Positions 23,033-34,193 of a stretch of DNA of 64,000 nucleotides are shown one piece after another (position 1 is the stretch's first letter; every line of letters begins with the position of its first letter). The position numbers and the translations under genes are program-made. The stretch is from contig LS997565.1 of the NCBI GenBank assembly GCA_000469685.2, forward strand, positions 42,678,666 through 42,742,665. Reading direction: 5' to 3'. The notes beneath the pieces are model-generated. The model saw only the letters and a program-made list of their open reading frames with translations. It had not been told where the DNA came from and searched no databases. This stretch comes from Haemonchus contortus (lineage: Eukaryota > Nematoda > Chromadorea > Rhabditida > Trichostrongylidae).

Positions 23033-23049
23033 ATCCGTGCTGTGTGCTA

Positions 23050-24632
23050 CATTGCGTTTCATAATTATAAGGTCACCCTCAAATTTTGCACTTTCAGAAA
23101 AAGCGATCATTAAGGATTTTTTCTAGCATCAAGAACGGATTCCCAACGCGAATAACCTAGGTTTCCGTTTTTTAGCCGCAGCCGCATTTTCCTGAACTTT
23201 TTTAGAGCAGTTTATCGGTATTTGCACCGTTTAATAATTATAAGGTCACCCTGAGAAAGTGAACAATTATTCATGGAAGAAAGGAAATTTCGTGTTTAAA
23301 GACACTTATAAAGGTAAGCATGTGTAGCGAATTCCTTTCGAAACCTGGCTGTCAACACGGCTCGTGGTCATCTGCTTTCCTCTGATGAGAAGGCTCATCA
23401 TTAAGGAGGGCTCAGTACTCGAGCCATCTCCAGGCAAATATGGAGATCCCCTTGGTTCATTCAAAGATTTCTGGAGAGCCCTAATGCCTCTAGATATAAC
23501 AGCGAGTGTGGACACCCATGAAAGATTACTGCCCGTGACGAGCGAAAGATTCTGAAGACTGTTTCCAATAGTACGTCCTCCTTGAACTAGATTCGATCGG
23601 AATTAAACCTCTCTGTGTCGAAAACTACCGTCTGCGAAGCAGTGAAAAGATGCGAGGACATCACCAAGCAAGCAATGTAGAAGGTGCCACGAATCACCAC
23701 AGAGAGGCTCGACTCGGATTTGCAAGGATGAACCTAGGGAGAGATTGGGGAAAGGTAAACCTGCATCAAAATCTCACTATAGAGCTGAATAATTCCTATT
23801 CAGGTCATCTTTTCGGGTGAAAAGAAATTCAATCTAGATGGTCCTAACGGAAACAAGGTACTGACGCGACTTGGGTAAGGAACTAGTCTACTTCAGCCGT
23901 CGCAATTTCGGTGGAGGAAGTCTACATATAGTGTGGGGTGCATTCTGCAATGATGTCGTTGATGGATCTACCTGTCGTGAGCTGCAGTATGGATTTCAAG
24001 GATTACTAGAACGTGTTGGAGCAACATCCAGCACCATTTCTATGCTATCGCCCTCACCTCAACTATGTCTTTCAACAAGACAACTCCTTCATTCATGTGA
24101 GCCGTGCAGCGGATGAGTGACTACAATGCCGATAAATAAGCGTCCTGCCATGACCAGCCTGCAGTTCCGATCTCAATCCGATGGAACATATCTGGGGTAT
24201 AATAGTCAGACAGGTTTATGCGAATAATCGTCAGTTCAGGGCAGAGAAGTACTGAAGCGGGCAATTATCGAAGCATGGAGAGCAATCGATGAGGAATATC
24301 TTCGAAACCTAGTTTCTAATATGCCACGTAGGCTCTTTGATGTTGCTCTTGAACAAGGAGGAGCTATAGATTATTAAGTATTGTACATATGCCATCAACG
24401 TCAATAAATCATTTCCTCAGGGTGACCTTATAATTATGAAACGGTGCGAAAGCCGACATTATTCTTAAAAAATTCATAAAAAACTTGAGGTGAGGGAAAT
24501 TGCGACCAAAATTTGAATACGGAGGTACATCGTGATGAGGAATCTTCCTACGTTTGCCAAAAAATTCCATTCCGGCTGCTTTCTCCAGAACCGCAAAAAT
24601 CGAGGGTGACCTTATAATTATGAAACGCACTG
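23050..24632 (+). mobile_element. Tc3-like transposon inserted in exon 5 of D
   Basis: Ends are inverted 31-bp repeats (left CATTGCGTTTCATAATTATA, right end complement CAGTGCGTTTCATAATTATA) with one difference, and TA is duplicated on both sides. A second copy of the end core, GTTT(A/C)ATAATTATAAGG, lies about 175-185 bp inside each terminus (23224-23253 and 24417-24448), the arrangement known for Tc3 transposase binding sites. The element is 1583 bp, close to the size class of Tc1-type elements with long complex ends. Confidence 0.9.
23528..24377 (+). pseudogene. Degenerate Tc3-like transposase
   Basis: Pieces readable in several frames: SNSTSSLN and SELNLSVSKTTVCEAVKRC (helix-turn-helix area), ARLGFARMNLGRDWGK, then VIFSGEKKFNLDGPNG across an apparent 49-bp intron at 23755-23803 (GTAAAC to TTCAG), and DLNPMEHIWGIIVRQVYANN near 24172-24225, the catalytic DLNP(I/M)E region. 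A small intron at this place is known in Tc3 transposase. Stops and frameshifts show it is not functional. The catalytic Asp of the first motif reads Gly (SGEKKF instead of the usual S-D-E). Confidence 0.75.
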
Positions 24633-25384
24633 TATAACAGCACAATTTCATGGTATGATTTACACAGCGTTTGTCAGGCTTACGATTACGATCAGCACTT
24701 TTATGCCTGCTTGCTATGTGCTGCTTCTCTTACTACTGAGAAAAAATCGAATTAGTGTGTCTAGTTTTGTTCCTTACCTTGTAATTAATTGCTATTCACA
24801 CAAATCTTGTGTCCGAACTGGTTTCACAAAATGATCGGGGAGCTGAGCCAAAACTGCTGCCTTCAATGATCTACAGTTCCACATAACGTTTCATAGTTCT
24901 GTTCTTCTGCTTGTTGATTCTTCAATTGAAAAATTAAGGACAGGACAGCTCGAAGCAGATCCACAAGTCACTTGTAGTGATAAGCATATCAACGGTTCTT
25001 GGTTGGTCCAGTCCCACAGTGTTCAATGCCTTCACTATTATCTTCAAAAGGAATGTTGACGAACTACATGACACTTTATTTGTCGGACTATTTTTCAACG
25101 TTGCAGCTGCAACAAACTTTTTTGTTTACTATTCTATCAGGTTAGCGATTTCAGTCACCATTTTCATTCTTTTCTAAAAGAAAATTACCGATGGTAAATA
25201 TGTGTTATACTGCCAAATCGATGCAAAAAAAATCAATTTTGCTCACAAAATCCGCTCATCTTCAAAAATTTTCATTACAATATATCGACGTGAATTCGAC
25301 GAATACCTCATGATCGGTTTCCTCAAGAAAGCATTCCATCCTGAACGTATTGGAAACATCCAGGGATGGGCTGGAGCTCGTTAG

Positions 25385-26099
25385 CCTTGGAACAATTTGA
25401 CAGGAAATCGCTGTCTGCATTTCTATACTGATAAAGTTTGAAGGAATATTCTTGTGTTGTTGTTCAATGCTCAGAACAGATGATATGACTAGAAGAAACT
25501 ATACAGAATTTCAGCTTTTTGAAGCTCTTTGATCAGCATAGTGAAAAAGAGACTCCTCCTTGATATGTTTTTCCCAGATTCTGGATAGGGGAAGTTTAAA
25601 AGTAAAAATGTAAATCCCGGTTGATACAGCTAGGAAGAAACACCGAGATTCTTTGCAAAACTCTCCTGAAATAGAGCCTTCGTAATTTCTATCGTGAGCT
25701 TTAGAAGAGAATAAGAAAAAGTCGGCAAGAACCTTCTGATTTAGCGAGTCTTAGCGAGTTCCTTGACTACATACAAATCTGAGGTTGATGTATTTGCTGT
25801 AGGTGGCATTTCCTAGCATGGGAAATCGTTGTCATGAGATTCAGACGTGGATTCTGAACGATTACCATATTGATACCATGCAACTTAGAGCATCTGATAT
25901 GATCCTAATTTCTTCTCGCTCATTTCCATCTTGTCGCCATTGTCTCACCTGGTGAAGAGATGAGGTATTCTCTCAGAAACAACGCAACTAGAAAGGGGAC
26001 TCTTGCAATCTCACCTCCCTGCCAGAATTTGTTCCCGAATTACGGGAACAGGATGGTTATTTGGTAACAAAATGATGTTGCCGAAAGTTCAAAAAAATT
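25385..26099. other. 3' flank of pseudogene D
   Basis: This stretch aligns with 61807-62450 downstream of pseudogene G. Shared landmarks are AATCGCT(G/C)TCT(G/A)CATTT, CAGATGATATG and TTACCTCCCTGCC or TCACCTCCCTGCC. A short palindrome GTTCCCGAATTACGGGAAC is at 26031-26049. No gene is seen. Confidence 0.5.
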
Positions 26100-27016
26100 G
26101 TTGCCATCGATCGACTGCTATCTACGCAGAAGTTACAGTTTGAAACTTTGAAATTTTTTAGTTTTGCCAAAAAGAACAAACCACATGGAAAAGAATCTGA
26201 AACCACAGTTACAAAAGTTTTCCTGTGGTTAGCACATAAACAATATAAACCATTAAATAGATGATATTGTGAGATTGCATGTTCCATGTTGCACGGGAAC
26301 GAGAATTCGGGATGTGAACACAGTTCCTGCACTGATCTTAGGGAAGAGTAATCAATCGAACCGGGTAAGATGGAGGCCTTTGTGGCCTAAGCAGATGCCG
26401 ATCCGTGATTTGAACCCGTGGCTATGCGTGCGTGATCGTGCGCCACTTGCTACTACATCACCTCTCTCCCTCATATCGAGGAAAGGATAACAATTTAGCA
26501 TTTAAGTTTACCCATTCTTCTATACTGTGTTATCACAGCACCATTTCATGGTATGATTTACACAACATTTTTCCATCTCATGACTACTATCAACATTTTT
26601 ATACCTGCTTGCTATGTGCTACTCTTCTTCCTACTGAGAAAAGATCAAATTAGTGTGTTCTAGTTGACGTTTTGCTCCTTGCAATATTATTTAATACTAG
26701 ATGAATCTTTTGACCAAATTGGCTTTTAGGAAATGATCGAGAAGCTGAGAAAAACTTGCAGCCTTCAGTGATCCGCAGTTCTACATTACACTTTATAGTT
26801 TGTTCTTCTGTTTGTTTTTTTTTTGATTTTCACTAAAAAATCAAAGTCATGGCAGCTCGAAGCAGATTTACAGCTCCTTGCCATCATAAGCCTAACAACA
26901 GTTCTCGGTTGGTTCAGTGCCGCAGTGTTCCATGCCTTCTATCTTGTCTTCAAAACGGGTGTTGGCGAGCTACATGTCACTCAATGTGTCGGACTTTTCG
27001 TAAATATTGCAGGTGC
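26100..27016 (+). pseudogene. srsx-like pseudogene E (fragments of exons 3, 5, 6)
   Basis: The end of exon 3 is at 26100-26137 (reads VAIDRLLSTQKL, donor GTTTG). Exon 5 homology is about 26519-26652 (TAPFHGMIYT, PACYVLLFFLLRK) with an altered 5' end. Exon 6 homology starts at 26846 with the acceptor AAG changed to AAA, has a 1-bp deletion near 26870 that shifts the frame before ISLTTVLGW, and stops abruptly at 27016 before the TM7 motif NFFVYY. No exon 7 follows. Confidence 0.75.
26352..26471 (-). repeat. tRNA-derived SINE, first family (partial)
   Basis: On the minus strand it reads as the family head: AGGTGATGTAGTAGCAAGTGG, or a close variant, then CACGCATAGCCACGGGTTC and a TTCAAATCACGGATC region. 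It aligns with the copies at 34010-34193, 57651-57930 and 62750-63092. Confidence 0.5.
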
Positions 27017-27379
27017 ACTTTCATCCTCAAAATTCGCCTTGAACGCACACCTCACAATGAATCTGATATGTTTAGTTCAAGTGAAATAATGGAAGTTTTA
27101 GGGCAGAGTAGTGCAAAACCCGCGTAGAAAGCGCTAACATTGGCGGATCCAAAGCAAAACAAGGCTTTGAAAAAAGTAATAAGTGATGGGATTATGAATC
27201 AATTACGTACGAGATTATGCGTCTGTAATAGTCTGGGTGGCTCGCACTATATATCGGCGTCATGACGCTCCAAATGATGAAGCCTTAATAAGACCATCAT
27301 AACACGGCCCACTTCTGGCCCTTTTGGGTGTGTCGCCCTCGTCTGTTCTGGAGCCCTTACGACGCCCTTGAGGGGCTTT

Positions 27380-27890
27380 TTCCGACACGACAATCTCTCA
27401 GGTGCTCAATGGCCACGGGTTCATCCCATAAGGACATTTCAGGACAATCTTGGAAATGGAAGTGGGAACCACGAAAGAGTCGTGGCGCGTTTCCTATGGA
27501 TTGAACGTTGCCTTCGGATGCAAGTTTCATTGCTATTTCGTTCAAACATTTCTTTTGTGCATCACGGCTTGAAAAAGGAGCCTCTAAGTGGATTCACTAC
27601 CAAATTACCTCGACTACGAGCAGGATTACAATTTGAAAACTTCATATCCTGTCTTTTTCAACACGAGAGGAGCCTTTCGTTAGCTTTTCTGCAATGTACT
27701 GTTATTGCGTAATCTATCCCTAGGAGAAAGTTCTACTGACTAGAATGAGGTTGTTCGGCTCCTCGACAGTACATTTCATTCACTAAATGAAGACGGTTAC
27801 TAGATAGAATACGCATGTTTAAGAACTGTGATAATTCATTGTTGAATAATTTCAACATATCTGCCTTGAAATTTAGGTAAAACTGAGTTC
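27380..27890. repeat. Duplicated block downstream of E (pairs with 30320-30830)
   Basis: Shared landmarks with 30320-30830 include TTCGGATGCAA(G/A)(T/C)TTCA, TTTTCGTTAGC-like sequence, CAATGTAC(T/G)GTTATTG and GA(A/G)A(A/G)(G/A)TTCTACTGA. Diverged and non-coding. It shows that the spacer between E and F itself arose by duplication. Confidence 0.5.
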
Positions 27891-27898
27891 AGATACAG

Positions 27899-28430
27899 GG
27901 TGCGCCATAAATATTGTAACAACTTTTCGGACGTGCGTAATTTCCTTGTTCAGAGAGTTGCTCCGAAACTGTACCTCCCCTTATGTTCATGATATACCTT
28001 AGCTCACATATCTACTTTAGTACTCTCAACTCGTCAGATTTCGAAAAACGGTGGAGCCTCGCAGACACCCACCAACCATTCCGTTTTGCGCGCATTTGGT
28101 GAATCCTTTTCCGGGATTGTTTCTCGTTTAAACGTTTTCCACATGACAGTCTCTCGAATCGCGTAGCGTAGACAGGTCGAAAGCAAACCTCGAAATGGTC
28201 GTCCTGTCTCTTAAACTATGCCTTCCACTTTTTTCGTAGTCCCAAATTTAATAAGGCTACTTTTGAAACATCTGGCAAATAGCCCACTGACGACAGCGCG
28301 CGTTTTGGGCTCCTTTACCGCGTGAAACATGAGGGTTCTATCGCGCTCGACAAATATGACACGCATGTTTTATGGTCTTTTCCTCTCGCCAATGTAGAAA
28401 CAGCATTAATGCAAAAGTAAGTCAAAAGTA
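27899..28430 (+). mobile_element. Truncated Tc1/mariner-type element (left end and transposase N-terminus)
   Basis: It begins CAGGGTGCGCCATAAATATT next to a TA, like the other CAGGGTG-type elements in this window. Degraded + strand coding follows: ALRAFGESFSGI-like sequence, HMTVSRIA and KPRNGRP around 28075-28210, a helix-turn-helix and linker pattern, then LLKHLANSPLTTAR. No catalytic part or right end follows directly. Confidence 0.5.
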
Positions 28431-29661
28431 GGTCATCGCCACCTAGAAGATCGGACTTTTCTCTCCCCTATTTCCAGTAAACGGGGTAATCGTATGTTGT
28501 ACAGACGTCAGCAGGATGGGAGCCTGGGGGTAGGTAGTAGAAAGTGATGACAATGAATAGGAATTTATAAGAAATTGCAAAAGGCGAGAGCCATATGATC
28601 CCATTCTCACTTTGTGCGGGGTCGGAGGGGCGTGGGATGTGTAGGGACTGTAGATAGCAGGTGGCAAGGACTGATAGCAACTGATAGGAACTGATAATAA
28701 GTCACAGAAAGCGGGAGCAATTAGGTCTATATCGCCCTTCGCGTTGACAGTGAAACCTTGGCACTTTAGTAGGCGATCTGGGATGTGAAGAGTCCGGATA
28801 TGATTGGACAAATCGATAATAAATGATAAGAGCTGATAAGGGCCTCAGAGCCACCTAACAATTATAATCTTCCCGCCTTCGATATTTACCGTGTAGCTTT
28901 AACTCTCTAGCATGTTTCGTTCGATAAGACGAGATGGTAGAGTATGATGACAAAAAGTGAGTGGTAAGTGCAGAGGCAAAGTGACACTCCCCGAAGAAAT
29001 AAAGGAAAAATTGCCCATGTTATTGAGATGGAGCTCGTTGATAGTTCACAGGTTACGCTGAGTAGGGCACAGTTTCTATAATATCTCAAGCCTTATCCTA
29101 AAGTGCCCTGGATCGTGCTGTATCAGGCTGTATCATTGTGCGACGCAGTGTATCACTAGCGGAAAGAAATTCCATTGATAACGGAATCTGATGATGAGGT
29201 TATTATCACTCGACAACGTTTGTGTTCATGGGCTATTATTTTTGAGTTGAAGAGCAACATGTAGATCGGGATTCTGATCATAGGCGAAGCATCGGCGCAG
29301 ACTGAATATTATTTGCGCTGATCTCTTTGGCAGCTCTCTGCCGAAGTATTATTTGTATAGAAATGTGTTATTCTTCCCAAAAAGGAGCGGCAATTTACCT
29401 TTCTTGCCTTAAGAAGGAGGAATGTCCTGATATTGAATGCAAATTCGGTTGACTCAGAAAGGTGAGCCCTCCAGAAAATTTGTATTGGAGGCACAGTCCC
29501 AACACTCCAACCCAACACTCTCGATAGTATAGTGCAGCCTAAACAGAGCAGCCATAAAACGGCCACCAATGAATGTGCCCCTTGACCAAGCCACTTGGAG
29601 AGCCCTTGTAACTAGCTATCTAAGCCCTTTCCCCGTGCGTAAGCCAACAATGTCCAACATA
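28431..29661. other. Spacer, no gene recognised
   Basis: Purine-rich sequence with repeated TGATAG and GATAAGAGCTGATAAG motifs (28660-28840). The open frames on the minus strand have no recognised domain. Confidence 0.4.
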
Positions 29662-30187
29662 CAGTAGCGCTCAAAAGTCTTCGGTGAAATGGTCCTTCAG
29701 CGGTACTTTTCAGTCGTAACTCCTTTCCTACTGGATCTAGTAATGCAAAATTTCTATATGTGGAGCGTGGGTGTACTGTGAATATTTACCACTATTAACC
29801 TGCAATCTAATCACGTTCCAGATATTCCAAAGAGCATGAACTCAAAATCGACTGAAAATACAGATGATGGTCCTTCTAGAATCTCTTTCCTTTTTGTCCT
29901 GTCTAATGTGTACGAGCGATAATGCCGAACACATTAGATGAGGAAAACGCACATAAGGTGTAAATAAGTGGAGACGTTAACAACTTTACTTTTAGCAAAA
30001 TCTGCTACCGCAACAAACACCTTGCTCTACCTGTGGATATTGCAGCTTTGCAGTCAAATAGTGTTGGGTAGGGTGAAATATGCTCTAGTTGAACATATCC
30101 AAATTTCGTGCGATTTGGTTCACTGAGAGAAAAGTTATGAACGAAAAAGCGTTAAAGCATTTCACCGAACACTTTTGAGCGCTACTG
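29662..30187. mobile_element. MITE with CAGTAGCGCTCAAAAG ends, copy 2
   Basis: 526 bp flanked by TA. Inverted ends begin CAGTAGCGCTCAAAAGTCTT / CAGTAGCGCTCAAAAGTGTT and continue for about 29 bp with one mismatch. The interior aligns with copy 1 at 10468-10974. No coding capacity. Confidence 0.8.
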
Positions 30188-30319
30188 TATGTACTATCCT
30201 TGGGAGTCACTGTTCTATCCTAAAAAGAATTGTAAGAAACAATTATATCATGAATAGCCCCTTCAAAGGTCATCCAGTTGTTCCATTATACTCCAATTAT
30301 GTTCTGGAAATAAAAGTGG

Positions 30320-31200
30320 AAATTATTGAAGTGTCGTGGGATGTTCCTGCTGCTTTCGGACGTGTTTTTTTGCCGATCTCGTAACACACGCAACGGGGTT
30401 ACCTCTTCCACCTGTTAATAGCACTTGCAATCCTATGACTCCACAAATATGTTCGGATGCAAACTTCACTGCCATCTTATTGGAACATTTATGTAACGGC
30501 ATCAAGGGCTAAAAAAAGAATTTTGATTAGTTCACCATCACATTACGTTGACTGCGGCTCGAATAGTGGGTGTATACGTCAAACTGCGTCCCTCTAGTAT
30601 GAAAGAAGTTTTCGTTAGCCTTTCGCAATGTACGGTTATTGATAAACCTTTTCTTGGGAGAAGATTCTACTGATTAGTTTTTGGTTATTCAGTTCTTAGG
30701 AGCACGACTCATCTATAATGGCGATCACTTGATAGCCATATACTTGTCAGTTCCAGTCACGATTCATAGGGGCAACTCAACAATGTCAGTATATCTGGCA
30801 AGAAATCTAAGCCTGACTGGGCTCAGGTGTGAGCAAATCTAATAGGGTGGGAATTTTTATGGATACGTCTTTCAATAACATCATGGGATCGTTTTCACTT
30901 CAAAGCCGAACTATTCCAGGCGAAGGAAAGTTCCTAAAATTTAGGAAGGTTCAAGATGATTACTTGTTTGTAAATGCATAATGAATTGCAATGATGTGGC
31001 TGTTCGCCGATTCTCGAGCTAGCGCAAGTGATCTTCACCAGAATTTTCATAAGGAAATCGAGCGCTGTGTGTTGCTTTTCATAAGCTTGGATCTCTTTGT
31101 ATGTTATCCGCACAATTCCCTATAATCAGGTTCAATATTTAGCTCATGCTGGAAGTAAATTAGGTGTTTGGGTTTTGGAAGCCGATTCTTGGTTTCGCAG
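30320..31200. repeat. Duplicated blocks upstream of gene F
   Basis: 30320-30830 pairs with 27380-27890 and 30838-31100 pairs with 16915-17250 (5' flank of gene C). This places the original 5' flank of gene F here, now pushed more than 3 kb from exon 1 by later insertions between 31.2 and 34.2 kb. Confidence 0.5.
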
Positions 31201-31225
31201 TTAATTGTAAACATGTGGGTGTTTT

Positions 31226-31350
31226 GTAGCTTTATAGTTCCTTCATCAAAGTCTTAAGTTCTTAGGCATTAATCCATCCCGTCTGAGGGATGCGCCCCGC
31301 ATTCGGCTTCCTTTCAGAATCGTAGTGGCGTAATGAATGCGTATTCGGCC
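31226..31350 (-). repeat. tRNA-derived SINE, first family (3' half)
   Basis: The minus strand matches the 3' half of the copy at 62750-63092: CGCATTCATTAC(G/A)CCACTACG, ATTCTGAA(A/T)G(G/A)AAG, GCATCCCTC. It lacks the promoter head, as expected for a 5'-truncated retroposon. Confidence 0.5.
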
Positions 31351-31415
31351 TACAGGGTAGGCCAAAATTATGATTACAGCGCGCGTTGATGCCCATAGCA
31401 AATTTTTTTCTGACA

Positions 31416-32795
31416 AGGGAAGGATCCCAAGTCGAAGTGGCCATTTGAAATGAGACCTATGCTGCTGGGCGTATTTTTTTATGCTGATTCCAAATCTGCA
31501 TTCAAAATCTGCCAAACGACTCTCTGAACGAAGTTATGGAGGTGGTCTCCGGGGAACGCTCAACAGGGGAAAGCACAAAAGCCATGGTCGCCGGCAGCCC
31601 AGCAGTGGCGGCTTGGAGTGGAGGTAAGCGTGACGCTTCACAGGCATGGGAGCAAGGGTCGAGTCTGGTGGGCGACGGCGTTTTTGCATATTGCAAGACT
31701 TTTTCTTCCAAGTTAGAAAAATCTTTTTATGTTAGTTTTATGGCCTTCAGCGACTCTCCAGTTGCTGTGGGCGAGTCAGTTCCTACTTAGACCGTCTTCC
31801 ACTGCTGTCGCTTAGTTTTTTAAAAAAGTGGGGTTGCGGTCAGTTTTCAAAAAGGTGAGGTTGCCGTGTGGCAAACCCGGCAAAGTATGGTATATATGGA
31901 TGGATGTGACACTAGAGAACACGGAGTATTTCGGATCCTGTGATGTTGAACACGCCCTTGAGGGAAGGAGCACAAGTTGATAGATAGTTTCTCTTCTTCA
32001 TCTTTTCTCTATCGTGCGAAATCCCTTTCACGGACCCTCGATATTGAGGGCGAAGAAGACTGCGTCATTGAGGACGAGGAGGCCGATCCACTGTGGGAAC
32101 CGGATGATGAGGAAACGGCAAGCACATCTAGAGGGTCGTTTATATTTGGTAAGGCGTAAGTGTCCAAAAAGCAGGTGCAAGTTTTTCTTCCCAGCAAACT
32201 TGTTAGAGCGAGACAACAAACAAATCCAGGTGCAAAGCGCTATCAGAATAGTGAATTTTTTCATTTGTTGCGCTCATTGTGAAAACTTTTTTGTTTTAAA
32301 CACTTCGTGCTAGATTATCGCATCCGCTTATAATAGGTAAAAGTTATCCTACAGTGAATTTGAAATGTACAACAATAAGAATAGAATATTTGTAATGTTG
32401 GTGGTTGGATTAGATGTCAGACGGTTTAAGTAGGAACTGACTCGCATCCAGCAACTAAAAAGTCGCTGAAGGCGATAAAACTAACAAAAAAAGATTTTTG
32501 CAACTCGGAGGAAAAAGTCCCGCAAGATGCAAAAATGCCGTCGCCCATCAAACTCGATCCTTGGTCCCATGCCTATAAAGCGCCACGCTTACCTCCACTC
32601 CAAGCCGCTACTGCATGGCGACCTTGGCTTATGTGCTTTCCCCTGTTGAGCGTTCCCCGGAGACCACCTCCATAACTTCGTTCAGAGAGTCGTTTGGCAG
32701 ATTTTGAATGCAGATTTGAAATCAGCATCAAAAAATACGCCCAGCAGTTTAGGTCCCATTTCAAATGGCCACTTCGACTTGGGATCCTTCCCTTG
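31416..32795. repeat. Long inverted repeat 1 (arms about 380 bp)
   Basis: Left arm 31416-31796 and right arm 32419-32795 are inverted copies, about nine in ten bases matching by eye, joined by a 620-bp loop. The arms contain GGAGTGGAGGTAAGCGTG and GG(G/A)TCGAGT(C/T)TG, the latter resembling a polymerase III B box. No target duplication was found at the outer ends. It may be a foldback or long-TIR DNA element, or two repeats inserted head to head. Transcription through it would give a long hairpin RNA. Confidence 0.75.
31977..32159 (+). other. Small acidic ORF in the loop of inverted repeat 1
   Basis: The frame reads a strongly acidic stretch (EGEEDCVIEDEEADP, then EPDDEETAST) and ends in FIFGKA just where GGTAAGG could act as a splice donor. 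Composition is unlike random AT-rich intergenic DNA here. It could be an exon of the element's own protein or of a captured gene. No homology is recognised. Confidence 0.3.
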
Positions 32796-32954
32796 TGAGC
32801 TCATAACAATCCGTTCGATTTCTTCCATTTTACAAGGTAGCCTACGCTATTACCTTCCTAATGGTACTAAACTTTTGATAGATAATGTAAGCGTCACTAC
32901 TCCGTGAATCAAACGTCGCTTTGCATTTTCAAGCACTTTTGGCACGGTGCACCT

Positions 32955-34003
32955 ACAGATGACTTAGCGTAACGAGCCAGGTGGTACACTCAACCATAAG
33001 ACGCTTTAGAGAGTTGGAAGCAATTGCAGATAGGAGTGGTAAACCTAAGAGGTTTATGGTTATATTTAGTGAGAGTGTCAAGAAAGCAGGGCGAAAGTCT
33101 GCGTAGCAACGAAATTTGTTCTGAGCCCAAAATGGCTTAATGAATAGATATTTCACAAAGCATCATCTGCACAGCAAGGCCTTCATACGATCAGGAAGTG
33201 ATTTCCTCAATGAGCAGGCTAAATAGAAGAGAAAGGTTGAATCACAAAAGCTGCCCCGCCGCATCCGAAAAAATTGTCGCACGGAATTCCTGTCCACCGA
33301 CGAAAAATATTCACATTGAAAAGGTACTCAATAAGCAGAGTGACAAGATCTATATGAAGCTTAAAGAAATGAAAGTGATACAGCATCTGGCTCACTAACT
33401 TTCGGGGATGGTCTCTGCTAGCATCACCGCTGAGGTAACGACACCGATTAATTTTGTTAATTAAGGGAGTAAAAGTTGATTCAGAACCAGTCGGTTCCGT
33501 CATGCGCGATAGGACACTTCGGCAATTTAAAACGGATATATTGTGAAGGTGAAGCTCCTGACCGCAGGTCAGAAATTGCCTAGAAATTTCGTGAAAGGGG
33601 TTTCCTGCCTTCATAAAATTCGATCAGTGACCACTCTGCAGCCCTGACCTAAATCCCATGGACGTCTCAGTGAGGCCAGCCCTTAAGATGGAAGCATCCG
33701 TTAGTCCAAACAAGAACTGGAATAATCTCAAAAATGCTTTGCAAAAAGCTGGGATCATCTCGATGACCTTAGCTGCTAGGATCATCTCGATGGCCTTAGC
33801 TGCATGCCACCATCGATGCCGTCCACCGTCGACTATGGGGTTGGGCGAAAGCAGAAAACAACAGATCCAGTTTCAATGCGCTATTTCAATAAGAGATTAG
33901 TGACAAACACCTATCTGAAATTGGTTTGCTTTATTAGCTTCCTATTCGTTTTCGGGGATGTGATGTCTATGTAGGCACAATTTTGGCCCACCCTGTATGC
34001 AGT
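32955..34003 (+). mobile_element. Tc1/mariner-type transposon fossil
   Basis: Degraded transposase pieces in order: STIRRFRELEAIADRSGKP (about 32985-33050, DNA-binding region), STDEK with a one-base shift into IEKVLNKQSDKIYMKLKE (33285-33375, first catalytic region), KGVKVDSE (about 33465) and CSPDLNPMD (about 33637-33663, a later catalytic region). The right end (complement CAGGGTGGGCCAAAATTGTG) closes at about 34003 next to TA. The left end was not found. Confidence 0.65.
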
Positions 34004-34009
34004 GATATG

Positions 34010-34193
34010 CTGTGACCAGCCGATGTCCAAGTCAGTGCTTTTATCTTAACAGACGAGTCTTGTACAAATCATTCGACCCCGGGGGGATGGAAGGCCTGGT
34101 TGGCCTAGGCGGATATCGATTCCGGATTCGAAACCCGTGACCATGCGCATGAGATAGTGCACCACGTGCCACTACACCACCTCCACCCAGTTT
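34010..34193 (-). repeat. tRNA-derived SINE, first family
   Basis: Minus strand reads GGGTGGAGGTGGTGTAGTGG at its head (A-box-like TGTAGTGGCACGTGG), then CACGGGTTTCGAATCCGG (B-box-like GGTTTCGAATCC), then CCATCCCCCCGGGG. It is paralogous to the copy upstream of gene H at 62750-63092, so it was probably carried in the same segmental duplication. Confidence 0.7.

Larger units (their letters stand above)
23033..25384 (+). pseudogene. srsx-like pseudogene D (exons 5-7 only, interrupted by a Tc3-like element)
   Basis: Exon 5 starts at 23033 after ...GGAG, is cut at TA 23048-23049, resumes at 24635 after the transposon and ends at 24754 (donor GTGTGT). Exon 6 is 24939-25140, fully open with VISISTVLGW and NFFVYYSI. 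Exon 7 is homologous over 25276-25384 (YRREFDEYLMIGFLKKAF, stop TAG), but its acceptor has changed from AG to AT. Exons 1-4 are missing from the 1.1 kb before it. Loss of the 5' half, an exon insertion and a dead acceptor make it a pseudogene. Its 3' flank aligns with that of pseudogene G. Confidence 0.85.

Noticed and set aside
28443..28811. 122-codon open frame on the minus strand
   Set aside because: No recognised domain, no splice or start context, and purine-biased sequence on the other strand makes stops rare by chance.
27899..34003. A single 6.1-kb transposon with ends at 27899 and 34003
   Set aside because: The right-hand fossil has its own DNA-binding region near 33000, and duplicated receptor flanks lie between, so two separate element remnants fit better.
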